Origin: Planctomycetota bacterium
GTDB lineage: Bacteria; Planctomycetota; J058; JAJDCQ01
Direction of reading: 5' to 3'
NCBI GenBank assembly: GCA_029260755.1
Contig: JAJDCQ010000079.1
Span: 1-47,706 of the forward strand
DNA: 47,706 nucleotides
The notes beneath the pieces were generated by a model that ran no database searches, was not told the origin of the DNA, and saw only the letters and a list, made by a program, of their open reading frames with translations. Of this stretch, positions 7,916 to 15,981 are shown piece after piece. The translations under genes and the position numbers were made by a program. Numbering within the stretch: the first letter of the stretch is position 1; each line of letters opens with the position of its first letter.

Positions 7916-8818
7916 CTAGGGTCGCCGGCCGATCCGGGTTCCGAGCCGGACGTAGGTCTCGAGGCCGTCCCGCGACCACGCCGCGATGTCGTCGTCGATC
8001 GAGACCCGCCCCGGCTCGAGCAGCAGGACGAGCGTCGAGCCGCCGAAGGCGAAGTAGCTCTTCTCCTGGCCGCGCGCGACGCGGACGTCCGGCGCGACCG
8101 TCGGGACGATGCTCGAGATCAGAAAGCCGCCGACGTCGACGAGCGCGATGGCGCCGAAGCGGTCGCTCGCGAGCATCGTCACGGTGCGGACGTTCCGGAG
8201 GTAGAAGTCGACGTCGTTCTCGGGGAACGGGCTCACCGAGTAGTGGTGCCCCGGCACCGGGCGGGGGACGCCCGCGACCCCGTCGGCCGGGAAGTGGACC
8301 CGGTGGTAGTCGCCGAGATACAGGCGCAGGACGCACGCCGTGCCGCCGGTGTAGCGCGCGGCGAGGGCGTCGTCCGCGAGCAGCTCCGCGATCGGGACGA
8401 TGATCCCCTTGACGGTCACGACGGCGTCGGGCCCGTCGATCGGACCGACCCAGAGCTTGCCGTCGCCCGGGGCGAGGAGGGCGTCCTCGTCGGGATCGAG
8501 CGGCCGGCAGCCGGGGCGGAGGCGGCGGGTGAAGAACGCATTGAAGCTCTCGTAGCTCGCCGGCGGGCGCTCGCACTCCTCGACGCACACCCGGGCGTCG
8601 CGGATGAAATCGGGGATCCGCCGTCGCGACGCCGGGCTGCTCAGCCATGCGCCGACGGCCGCGTGCAGCAGACGGTTGTGGAGCAGCAGCGGCCGCACCA
8701 GGCGTCCGGTCGGCGTTCCGTAGAGCCAGGCGAACGTGCCGCTCCGCACGATCGTCTCCGTCTCGATCCGGCCCGTCTCGCGGTCGACGTAGCGGCCGAC
8801 CTCGGGCGCCTCGCTCAC
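7916..8818 (-). CDS. psd: Phosphatidylserine decarboxylase family protein (pyruvoyl enzyme)
   Basis: This 300-residue protein starts at GTG 8818, overlapping the stop of the upstream dikinase gene. Family features are the SFNAFFTRRL and LLAPGDGK blocks, the metal/proton-relay segment YLGDYHRVHFP (about residues 167-177), SPFPENDVDF and the self-cleavage site GGST (259-262). Cleavage before Ser261 would give the alpha subunit with an N-terminal pyruvoyl group. The enzyme decarboxylates phosphatidylserine to phosphatidylethanolamine at the inner membrane. It forms a two-gene minus-strand operon with the 729-residue dikinase and faces the BtaA-like gene tail to tail with a 13-base gap. It may act in general phospholipid synthesis or decarboxylate a special serine or amino-acid lipid made by this cluster. 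Confidence 0.92.
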   Translation of the reverse strand: MSEAPEVGRYVDRETGRIETETIVRSGTFAWLYGTPTGRLVRPLLLHNRLLHAAVGAWLSSPASRRRIPDFIRDARVCVEECERPPASYESFNAFFTRRLRPGCRPLDPDEDALLAPGDGKLWVGPIDGPDAVVTVKGIIVPIAELLADDALAARYTGGTACVLRLYLGDYHRVHFPADGVAGVPRPVPGHHYSVSPFPENDVDFYLRNVRTVTMLASDRFGAIALVDVGGFLISSIVPTVAPDVRVARGQEKSYFAFGGSTLVLLLEPGRVSIDDDIAAWSRDGLETYVRLGTRIGRRP

Positions 8819-11004
8819 GCGGCGGGCTCGACGATGATCTGCACGGTCCCGCGGCCCCCGTCGATACGGATCCGCTGGCCGTCGCGGATGCGGCGGGTGG
8901 CGCCGCGCACGTCGAGGACGGCGGGGATTCCGTACTCGCGGCAGATCACCGCGGCGTGGCTCAGGAGGCCGCCGGTCTCGGTGACGACGCCGGCGACCCG
9001 GTCGAGCACCGGCGTCCAGCCGGGATCGGTGAACGGGCAGACGAGGACGGCGCCCTTCTCGACCCGGCTCGCCTCCTCGACGCTCCGGGCGATGCGGGCG
9101 ATCGCCGTCACCTCGCCCTGGCTCGCCCCGATTCCCTGGAACCTGCCCTCGCCGGTCGCCGGCGACTCGTCCGTCGACGGGTCGCCCCGCCCGTAGCGCG
9201 AGCCCACCTCGTTCGGCGCCTGGAAGCTCCGGTAGCTGTCGTAGGTCTCGCGCGCCCTCGCAACGTTGGTTCGATCGTCGGCGAGCAGCTCGCGCCAGGT
9301 GTGGAACCAGACGTCGTCGCCGAGGTCGCGCGCCTCGGCGAGGGCCACGACCCATCGCCGGATGTGGTAGTACATCTTGCTGCTGCAGTCGCGCATCTCC
9401 TCGCGGAGCCAGACGAATCGGCGGAGCCGGTCGAGCTTGGCGTCGAGCTTCCCGCGTCTCCACCAGGGGACGGCCGCCCGCGCCTCCGCCCGGGCGCGCT
9501 CGTAGGCGGGCCGGGGGTCGCCGCCGGCGGACCCGTCGCGGAACCCGCGGAGCAGCTCCTCGACGAACGGGCGGTCGCCATCCCACCGGGGGACGCGGAT
9601 GTCGAGCTCCTTGCGGCTGTGGTGGCGGTGGCGGTGGAGGAGCGGCCCGACGTCGGTCTCGCCCCGCGCGGCCATCGCGCGCAGGTCATCGATCGGCGCC
9701 ATGTGCCGCATCGGCGGGAGCGCGGCGACGAGCTTGACGTAGTCGGCGTCGGGGAACGCGTCGAGGAGCTCGAGCTTGGCGACGCTCGCGGCGTAGATCG
9801 TGGCGAAGTACTTCCGCTCGGTCAGGAAGTAGTCGCGCTCGAGCATCGTGCGGAGCCCGGCGACGAGCGCCGCCTCGTCGCCCGGGAGCTCCTCCCACGC
9901 CGCCTCGAGTCGGTCGAAGCCTCCCTCGAGAAAGTCGACGCAGAACGCCTCGTGCGCCTTGAAGAAGCGCCCGATCGCCAGCGCCGTCGGGATCGCGCCG
10001 AGGATCCCGCGCAGGGTCACCGGCGTCGTCCGGCCGTCGCCCTCGTAGGTGAGCTCGACGCTCAGGTCGAGGTCGAACTCGCGCTCGACGAAACCGGGTA
10101 GCTTGGCGAAGAAGCCCTTCACCGCGCCGAGGTTCCAGTAGGGGCGGCCGAAGAACATGCGCCCGGCCTGGAAGTCGGGGTCGGCGGGCCCCATGAGCTT
10201 GAGCGTCCGGAAGAACTCCTTGAGCGAGTCCTCCCAGATGAAGTCGTAGAGCGACCACATGAGCGGCGTGCAGACGGTGCTGCTGACCCCGCCGTCGCGG
10301 AAGTCGGCGTTCGTCCATTCGCCGATGTCGGGCGGGAACGTGATCCGGGTGATCGGGCGGGTCTGGAGAATGAAGAGGTCGCCCTCGCGATCGACGGCGA
10401 ACTCGACGTCCTGGGGCGCGCCGAAGTGGCGCTGGATCGCCCGGGCGACCCGCTCGATCTCGGGGCGATGCGAGACCAGGACCGGGTCGTCGGCGGGGAG
10501 GGCCTCGGCCCTTCCGAGGAGGAGGTCCTCGGCGAGGCCGTGGACGGCCTCGACGACCACCTCCTCGGCGCCGGTGACGGGGTTGACGGTGAACGCGACG
10601 CCGGCGAGGACGGGCTCGATCATCCGCTGGACGATCACGCTCATGCGGATCTCGCCGGGGTCGATCCCGCTCTTGCGGCAGTACTCGGCGACCGACTCGG
10701 CCGCGGCGCTCGCGCGACACTTCGCGATCGCGTCCTCGACCGCCTCGAGCGTCTCGAGGCCGAGGTAGCTCTCGAACTGTCCGGCGAACGAGGTGAGGCT
10801 CCCGTCCTCGACCGACGCCGAGCTGCGCACCGCGATCGGCGGGCCGAGCGCGTCGACGACGGCGGCGAGATCCTCGGGCTCGCAGTGGGTCTCGGGGACG
10901 CGGAAGCCCGCGCGCTGGAGCTCGATCAGGTTCCGCCCCTTGCCGCCCACATCGGGGATCGGCGTCGGCGACTCGGGGGGAGATTCGCGGGTCTCGGTCG
11001 TCAT
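8815..11004 (-). CDS. PEP-synthase-like dikinase with rifampin-phosphotransferase-type layout (first of two)
   Basis: This is a 729-residue protein. The N-terminus is the ATP-grasp part of PEP synthase/PPDK: VGGKGRNL, IAVRSSASVEDG, SFAGQFESYLG, VQRMIEP, GVAFTVNPVTG and FILQTRPIT. A central region of about 300 residues (roughly 290-600) has no familiar motif. The C-terminus is the swivelling phosphohistidine domain, with TETGGLLSHAAV carrying the predicted catalytic His683. The PEP/pyruvate TIM-barrel of true PEP synthase is absent. The order ATP-grasp, substrate domain, His domain is that of antibiotic-phosphorylating dikinases, which move the beta phosphate of ATP to a hydroxyl of the substrate. 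A phosphotransferase on an unknown, probably lipid, substrate is inferred. It leads the operon that ends with the phosphatidylserine decarboxylase and is read divergently from the acp gene. Confidence 0.85.
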   Translation of the reverse strand: MTTETRESPPESPTPIPDVGGKGRNLIELQRAGFRVPETHCEPEDLAAVVDALGPPIAVRSSASVEDGSLTSFAGQFESYLGLETLEAVEDAIAKCRASAAAESVAEYCRKSGIDPGEIRMSVIVQRMIEPVLAGVAFTVNPVTGAEEVVVEAVHGLAEDLLLGRAEALPADDPVLVSHRPEIERVARAIQRHFGAPQDVEFAVDREGDLFILQTRPITRITFPPDIGEWTNADFRDGGVSSTVCTPLMWSLYDFIWEDSLKEFFRTLKLMGPADPDFQAGRMFFGRPYWNLGAVKGFFAKLPGFVEREFDLDLSVELTYEGDGRTTPVTLRGILGAIPTALAIGRFFKAHEAFCVDFLEGGFDRLEAAWEELPGDEAALVAGLRTMLERDYFLTERKYFATIYAASVAKLELLDAFPDADYVKLVAALPPMRHMAPIDDLRAMAARGETDVGPLLHRHRHHSRKELDIRVPRWDGDRPFVEELLRGFRDGSAGGDPRPAYERARAEARAAVPWWRRGKLDAKLDRLRRFVWLREEMRDCSSKMYYHIRRWVVALAEARDLGDDVWFHTWRELLADDRTNVARARETYDSYRSFQAPNEVGSRYGRGDPSTDESPATGEGRFQGIGASQGEVTAIARIARSVEEASRVEKGAVLVCPFTDPGWTPVLDRVAGVVTETGGLLSHAAVICREYGIPAVLDVRGATRRIRDGQRIRIDGGRGTVQIIVEPAA

Positions 11005-11096
11005 CGCAGAGGAGAATAGCGGCGCGCTCTCTCCGGTCGCAAGGCTCGGGGGTGCCGGCGCTTGAACGCCATCGCCCGGCCGCCTAACCTCGGGTC
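11005..11096. promoter_or_regulatory. Divergent promoter region between the dikinase-psd and acp-led operons
   Basis: These 92 bases separate two divergently read operons and must hold both promoters unless transcription enters from farther away. AGAGGAGAATAG near 11009-11020 is the only A-rich patch. I could not assign -35/-10 boxes with confidence. Confidence 0.4.
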
Positions 11097-11348
11097 ATGG
11101 GCGGGGTCCACGAGACGGTCAGCAAGCTCCTCGGCGAGGTCTGCGGCGTCGAGCCATCGACGATCGCGGCCGACGGGACGCTGCTGGGCTACGGCCTCGA
11201 CTCGGTCCGCGCGGTCGAGCTGGTGTGCGCTCTCGAGGAGTCGTTCGGAATCGCCATCCCCGATGCCGAGGTCGCCCAGGTCCGGACCGTCGCCGACGTC
11301 GCGGGCCTCGTCGAGCGCCTCGCCGCCGGCGCGAACGAGTCCCCATGA
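11097..11348 (+). CDS. Acyl carrier protein
   Basis: This 83-residue four-helix carrier protein has the phosphopantetheine attachment site GYGLDSVRAVEL, with Ser36 as the modified residue. The flanking pattern, including ESFGIAIPDAEV and VADVAGLVERL, is typical of discrete ACPs that work with acyl-AMP ligases. Its stop overlaps the start of the ligase gene as ATGA (11345-11348), indicating coupled translation and a dedicated partnership. It should hold the acyl chain as a thioester for reduction by the downstream acyl-ACP reductase domain. Confidence 0.94.
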   Translation: MGGVHETVSKLLGEVCGVEPSTIAADGTLLGYGLDSVRAVELVCALEESFGIAIPDAEVAQVRTVADVAGLVERLAAGANESP

Positions 11349-13033
11349 CCGGGGATGCGCGCGGCGCGCGCGATCTCGTCTCCGCCCTCGAGGCGGCGGC
11401 GCGGGCCGATCGCCCTGGCGTCGGCCTCATCTTCGCCGACGACGCCGAGGCCGCTCGGCGGGTGAGCTACGCCGAGCTGCTCGATCACGCCCGGGGCGCG
11501 GCGGCTGGGCTCGCGGCGTCCGGCGTCGCGCCCGGGGATCGCGTCGCCGTCCTCGCGGACACCTCGCCCGAGCTCGCCGCCGCCTTCTTCGGTCTGCTCT
11601 CGCTCGGAGCGACGCCGAGCTTGCTCGCCCCGCCGCGCGGGTTCGGGGGCGAGGCCGCGTTCGGCGAGCGCATCGGCCGGACCGTCCGCTACCTAGGCGC
11701 CCGGGCGGTGGTCGTCGACGAGGCGGCCCGGAGCGCCGTGGCCGCCGCGGTCGGCGACTCCGTCGCGGTCGTCGGCCTGGCCGCGCTCGCGCCGCGGGCG
11801 GGGCCGCCGCAGTCTCCGCCGGCGATCGCGCCGGAGGACGTCGCCTACGTCCAGGCGACGTCGGGCTCGACGGCCGCGCCGAAGGGGGTCGTCCTGTCGC
11901 ACGGCGCGATCGTCCGGAACATCCGGCAGATCGGCGACGCTCTCGGGCTCGGCGAGGACGACGTCTGGGCGGGGTGGCTCCCGCTCCACCACGACATGGG
12001 GCTGTTCTCGTGCCTGTGCCTGCCCGTCGTCTGGAACATCCCGGGGATCCTCCTCTCGCCCGGGCGCTTTCTTCGAAGGCCGGCGAGCTTCCTCGAGGCG
12101 ATCACCCGGCACCGCGGCACGGTCAGCCCGGCGCCGAACTTCGCCTATGCCTACGCGGTCGGTCGGGTCACCGACGAGCAGCTCTCCGGCCTCGACCTCT
12201 CGTCCTGGCGCCTCGCCCTCTGCGGCGCCGAGCCGATCGACGCGGCCGTGCTCCGGGCGTTCGGCGAACGCTTCGCCTCGGTCGGACTGCCCCCGCACGC
12301 GGTCACGCCGTGCTACGGGCTCGCCGAGGCCACCCTCGCGGTGAGCTTCCACGACCCAGGGACGCCGCTCCTCGTCGATCGGGTGGATCGAGACGCCCTC
12401 GCCGGGGAGGGACGCGTCGTCGACGTCTCGGACGCACGTCCGGGAGCCGTCGACGTCGTGAGCTGCGGCGCGCCGGTCGACGGGGCCGAGGTGGCGATCG
12501 TCGATGACGACGGAGCGCCGCTTCCCGAGGATCGTGTCGGTCGGGTGCGCGTCCGGTCGCCCTCGCTCATGACGAGCTACCTCGACCTCCCCGAGGAGAC
12601 CGCGGAGGTGATGCGAGAGGGCTGGCTCGACACCGGCGACCTCGGGTATCTCCGCGACGGACGGCTACGGATCACCGGACGGCGCAAGGACGTCATCGTG
12701 ATCCGCGGCTACAACCACGCGCCGAGCGACATCGAGTGGGCCGCCGAGTCGGTGCCGGGCGTCCGCCGGGGCAACGCGGTCGCCTTCGGCATCCCGGATG
12801 CGGCCAGCGGCACCGAGACCGTCTGCGTCGTCTGCGAGACCGACGTCGAGGGGCCGGTCGATCGGGCCACCCTCGAGTCGGCGATCCGCGAGCGGGTGGG
12901 CGAGCGGACCGGCCTCGCCGTCTCGGTCGTCGAGCTCGTCGGGCGCGGCGGCGTCTGGAAGACCACGAGCGGAAAGCTCCGCCGGGGGGCCATGCGCGCG
13001 GCCTGGATCGCGCGCCAGGGCGCGCCGCGCTGA
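11345..13033 (+). CDS. Fatty acyl-AMP ligase (FAAL), loads a fatty acid on the ACP
   Basis: This 562-residue adenylate-forming enzyme carries the P-loop-like TSGSTAAPKGV (172-182), the LPLHHDMGL block, YGLAEATLAVSF, SCGAPVDG and the C-terminal hinge DTGDLGYLRDG followed by GRRKDVIVIRGYN. The YGLAE-x-TLAVSF and HHDMGL motifs are characteristic of FAALs rather than acyl-CoA ligases. It should activate a free fatty acid with ATP to acyl-AMP and pass it to the phosphopantetheine arm of the ACP encoded just upstream with an ATGA overlap. The chain length cannot be told from sequence. Confidence 0.92.
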   Translation: MTGDARGARDLVSALEAAARADRPGVGLIFADDAEAARRVSYAELLDHARGAAAGLAASGVAPGDRVAVLADTSPELAAAFFGLLSLGATPSLLAPPRGFGGEAAFGERIGRTVRYLGARAVVVDEAARSAVAAAVGDSVAVVGLAALAPRAGPPQSPPAIAPEDVAYVQATSGSTAAPKGVVLSHGAIVRNIRQIGDALGLGEDDVWAGWLPLHHDMGLFSCLCLPVVWNIPGILLSPGRFLRRPASFLEAITRHRGTVSPAPNFAYAYAVGRVTDEQLSGLDLSSWRLALCGAEPIDAAVLRAFGERFASVGLPPHAVTPCYGLAEATLAVSFHDPGTPLLVDRVDRDALAGEGRVVDVSDARPGAVDVVSCGAPVDGAEVAIVDDDGAPLPEDRVGRVRVRSPSLMTSYLDLPEETAEVMREGWLDTGDLGYLRDGRLRITGRRKDVIVIRGYNHAPSDIEWAAESVPGVRRGNAVAFGIPDAASGTETVCVVCETDVEGPVDRATLESAIRERVGERTGLAVSVVELVGRGGVWKTTSGKLRRGAMRAAWIARQGAPR

Positions 13034-13076
13034 CGCCTGATTGCCACGGGCCGGGGCGACCGCCATCATCGGAACG

Positions 13077-15980
13077 ATGACGAAGGGAACCCCGAGCGCC
13101 CGTCCCGACGGCCACCGAGCCTTCGGCCGCTACCTCAAGCCGCGCCTCCTGCGCCTGCTCCGCGCCAACGGCCTCGACGTCGTCTATCACCGGGCCGCGG
13201 GCGACGTCATCTACCGGCGCGACGCGACGGGTGAGGAGGTGGCCGTCCTCGATCTCCTCGGCGGCTACGGGGCCAGCCTCCTCGGCCACAACCACCCCGA
13301 GCTCGTCGCGCGGCTGCGCGAGATGCTCGACGCCCAGCGCCCGTTCAACGCGCAGGCGAGCGTGCGCGCGCTGGCCGGTCAGCTCGCCGAGCGCCTGTCG
13401 GAGCTCGTCGGGGCGAGCACGGGGCGGAGCTACGTCGCGACGCTCGCGAACTCGGGGACCGAGGCGGTCGAGGCGGCGATCAAGCACGCCGAGCTCGAGC
13501 ACGTCCTCCGGATCGACCGCATCCACGAGCGCCTGCGGCGCACCTCGCGCGAGCTCCGGATCCGGATGCGGGAGCACACCGCGATCGTCCCCGACGAGCT
13601 CTTCGATGCCGTCGCGCGCCGGTTCGACCTCGCCCGGATCCACGACCTCGACGAGCTCTTCGGTCGGGTCTTCCGGCACAACCTCGACGCCCTCGATGTC
13701 GAGCCGCGCTTCCTCGCCCTCGAGGGCGCGTTCCACGGCAAGTCGACGGGCGCGCTCCAGCTCACCCACAACCCCGACTACCGGAGCCCGTGGCGGAAGC
13801 TCGGCGTCCGCACGACCTTCCTCCCGGTCGGCGACGCCGACGCGCTCGCCGCGGCCATCGCGGCGGCGCGGGTCGGCTACCTCGACTTCGAGGTGAGCGA
13901 GCACGGCGCGCTCCGGCTCGTCGAGCGGGAGCTCGTCGACATCTCGGCCTGCTTCGTCGAGGCGATCCAGGGCGAGGCGGGGATCCGGGTCGTCGGTCAC
14001 GGCTACCTCGAGGCGCTCCGGGCGGCGGCCGACGAGGGCGGCTTCCCGCTCGTGATCGACGAGATCCAGAGCGGGATGGGACGGACCGGCACCTTCCTCG
14101 CCTCCGCGCCGTCGGGGGTGCGCGGCGACTACTACCTCTTCAGCAAGTCGCTCGGCGGCGGGCTCGTGAAGGTGAGCGCGCTCCTCGTCGACCGAGAGCG
14201 CGCGATCGCGGAGTACGGGTGGCTCCACACCTCGACGTTCGCGGACGACGACCTCAGCTCCGGCGTGGCGCTCGCGGCCCTCGAGATCGTCGACCGCGAC
14301 GACCAGGCGCTCGTCCGGGCCTGCGCCGAGAAGGGCGCGCACCTGATCGCGCGGCTCGAGGAGGTCCGCGCCCGGCACCCGTTCCTCGTGCGTGAGGTGC
14401 GCGGGCGCGGGCTGATGGTCGGCATCGAGCTCGCCCTGCCGAAGAAGTCGAGCAGCCCGCTCGTGCGGGTCATGGCCGAGCAGGACCTGCTCGGGTTCTT
14501 CCTCTCGGGGTGGCTCCTCCACGAGGCGGCGATCCGGACGGCGCCCGCCCTCTCGCTCCACCGGACGATCCGGCTCGAGCCCTCGGCGCTCGTCTCGACC
14601 GACGACCTCGACCGGTTCGTCGACGCGCTCGACCGGGTGCTCGACCTCGTCGAGGCGGGCGACTCGTTCGGCCTGGTGCGCTTCCTCGTCGGACGGGCGG
14701 GCGAGGACGCGCCGAGCCCGCCGTCGACCGAGCCGCCGTTCCGGGACACGCCGGTCAGCACGGCGGGGTGGGTCTCGACCCGGCGGCGGTTCTCGCGGAA
14801 CGTCGCCTTCCTCGGCCACTTCCTCGAGCCCGGCGACATTCGCCACTGGGACCCGGCCCTCGCGCCGCTCGACGACGACGACTGCGGGCGCTTCCTCGAC
14901 CTCACCCGCCGGACGCTCGAGCCGTTCGTCCTGGATCGGGCCGAGGTCCGGAGCGTCGACGGCGCCGTCGTGAACCTCACCGTCATCGGGCTCGCGTTCA
15001 CGGCCGAGCAGGTGATGGCCGGCTTCCGGAAGGGGAGCGTCGACTGGGCGGTCGAGCTCATCGAGGACGGCGTCGAGGTGGCGAAGCGGCTCGGCTGCTC
15101 GGTCGTCGGGTTCGGGGGGTACACCTCGATCCTCACCCACGACTGCCGCGACATCATCGAGGACGAGATCACCCTCACGAGCGGCAACTCGCTCACCGTC
15201 GCGGCCGCGGTCGAGGCGACCCGCCAGGCGAGCGCTCGCCTCGGGCTGGAGGCGCCGCGCCTCGGCGTCCTCGGCGCGGCGGGCAACATCGGCGCGGTGA
15301 CGGCGGCCGTGGCGGCCGACGAGGTCGCCGACATCCTCCTCGTCGGACGCCCGGGCGCGGCCGGGCGCCTCGAGCGGGTGGCGGCCGAGGTCTACTTCGA
15401 GGCGTGGAAGCGCCTCACCCGCGAGGGGTGGAGCGGCGGCGTCGCCGGCGCCATCGCCGGCACGCGCACGATCGCCGAGCTGACGCGGCGGGGCACCGCC
15501 GGCGTCGATCGGATCGGCGAGGCCATCCGGCTCGGGCTCATCGACGAGCTCGGGGCCGATGCGGTCCCCGTCCGGATCGCGGGATCGCACGCCGCGCTCG
15601 CCGAGTGCGAGGTGGTCGTGAGCGCGACGAACGCGCCGACCCCGGTGATCCTCCCCGAGCACATCCGCGAGGGGCCGGTCGTCGTCTGCGACGTCGCCAC
15701 CCCGCGCGACGTCTCGCCCGAGGTGATCGCCGCGCGTCCCGACGCGGTCGTCCTCGACGGCGGCGTCGTCCGCACGCCGCTCGGCCAGCCGCTCTCGATC
15801 GGCGGGATGCGGCTGCCGTCGGGACAGGTCTACGGGTGCATCGCCGAGTCGATCCTGCTCGGGTTCGCCGGGATCGGCGAGAACTTCAGCTTCGGCGCGC
15901 TCACCGCGGCCCGGGTGCGCTGGGTCCGCGAGCTCGCGCGACTCCACGGGTTCGGGTTCGCCGAGCACCCCGCGCGCTGA
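13077..15980 (+). CDS. Class III aminotransferase fused to acyl-ACP reductase
   Basis: This is a 967-residue two-domain enzyme. ATG 13077 is chosen over an upstream in-frame TTG at 13041. Residues 1-530 are a class III PLP aminotransferase: NSGTEAVEAAIK, LEGAFHGKSTGA, VIDEIQSGMGRTG and the PLP Lys357 in SKSLGGG. A 65-residue helical insertion (about 140-208) interrupts the usual fold. Residues 575-967 match cyanobacterial acyl-ACP reductase: NVAFLGHFLEPGD, GFGGYTSIL, TSGNSLTVA, the nucleotide-binding GAAGNIG (733-739), VVLDGGVV and QVYGCIAESILLGF. In the last motif Cys921 aligns with the cysteine that forms the acyl-enzyme thioester in the cyanobacterial enzyme (AAR Cys294). The reductase would turn acyl-ACP into a fatty aldehyde and the aminotransferase would then give a long-chain primary amine. 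The domain calls are firm; the coupled reaction is inferred from the fusion and from the ACP/FAAL neighbours. Confidence 0.88.
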   Translation: MTKGTPSARPDGHRAFGRYLKPRLLRLLRANGLDVVYHRAAGDVIYRRDATGEEVAVLDLLGGYGASLLGHNHPELVARLREMLDAQRPFNAQASVRALAGQLAERLSELVGASTGRSYVATLANSGTEAVEAAIKHAELEHVLRIDRIHERLRRTSRELRIRMREHTAIVPDELFDAVARRFDLARIHDLDELFGRVFRHNLDALDVEPRFLALEGAFHGKSTGALQLTHNPDYRSPWRKLGVRTTFLPVGDADALAAAIAAARVGYLDFEVSEHGALRLVERELVDISACFVEAIQGEAGIRVVGHGYLEALRAAADEGGFPLVIDEIQSGMGRTGTFLASAPSGVRGDYYLFSKSLGGGLVKVSALLVDRERAIAEYGWLHTSTFADDDLSSGVALAALEIVDRDDQALVRACAEKGAHLIARLEEVRARHPFLVREVRGRGLMVGIELALPKKSSSPLVRVMAEQDLLGFFLSGWLLHEAAIRTAPALSLHRTIRLEPSALVSTDDLDRFVDALDRVLDLVEAGDSFGLVRFLVGRAGEDAPSPPSTEPPFRDTPVSTAGWVSTRRRFSRNVAFLGHFLEPGDIRHWDPALAPLDDDDCGRFLDLTRRTLEPFVLDRAEVRSVDGAVVNLTVIGLAFTAEQVMAGFRKGSVDWAVELIEDGVEVAKRLGCSVVGFGGYTSILTHDCRDIIEDEITLTSGNSLTVAAAVEATRQASARLGLEAPRLGVLGAAGNIGAVTAAVAADEVADILLVGRPGAAGRLERVAAEVYFEAWKRLTREGWSGGVAGAIAGTRTIAELTRRGTAGVDRIGEAIRLGLIDELGADAVPVRIAGSHAALAECEVVVSATNAPTPVILPEHIREGPVVVCDVATPRDVSPEVIAARPDAVVLDGGVVRTPLGQPLSIGGMRLPSGQVYGCIAESILLGFAGIGENFSFGALTAARVRWVRELARLHGFGFAEHPAR

Positions 15981-15981
15981 C

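Noticed and set aside
13041..13076. TTG start at 13041 for the aminotransferase-reductase
   Set aside because: It lies too close to the FAAL stop, has no ribosome-binding site, and the extra residues do not extend the aminotransferase fold; ATG 13077 is preferred.
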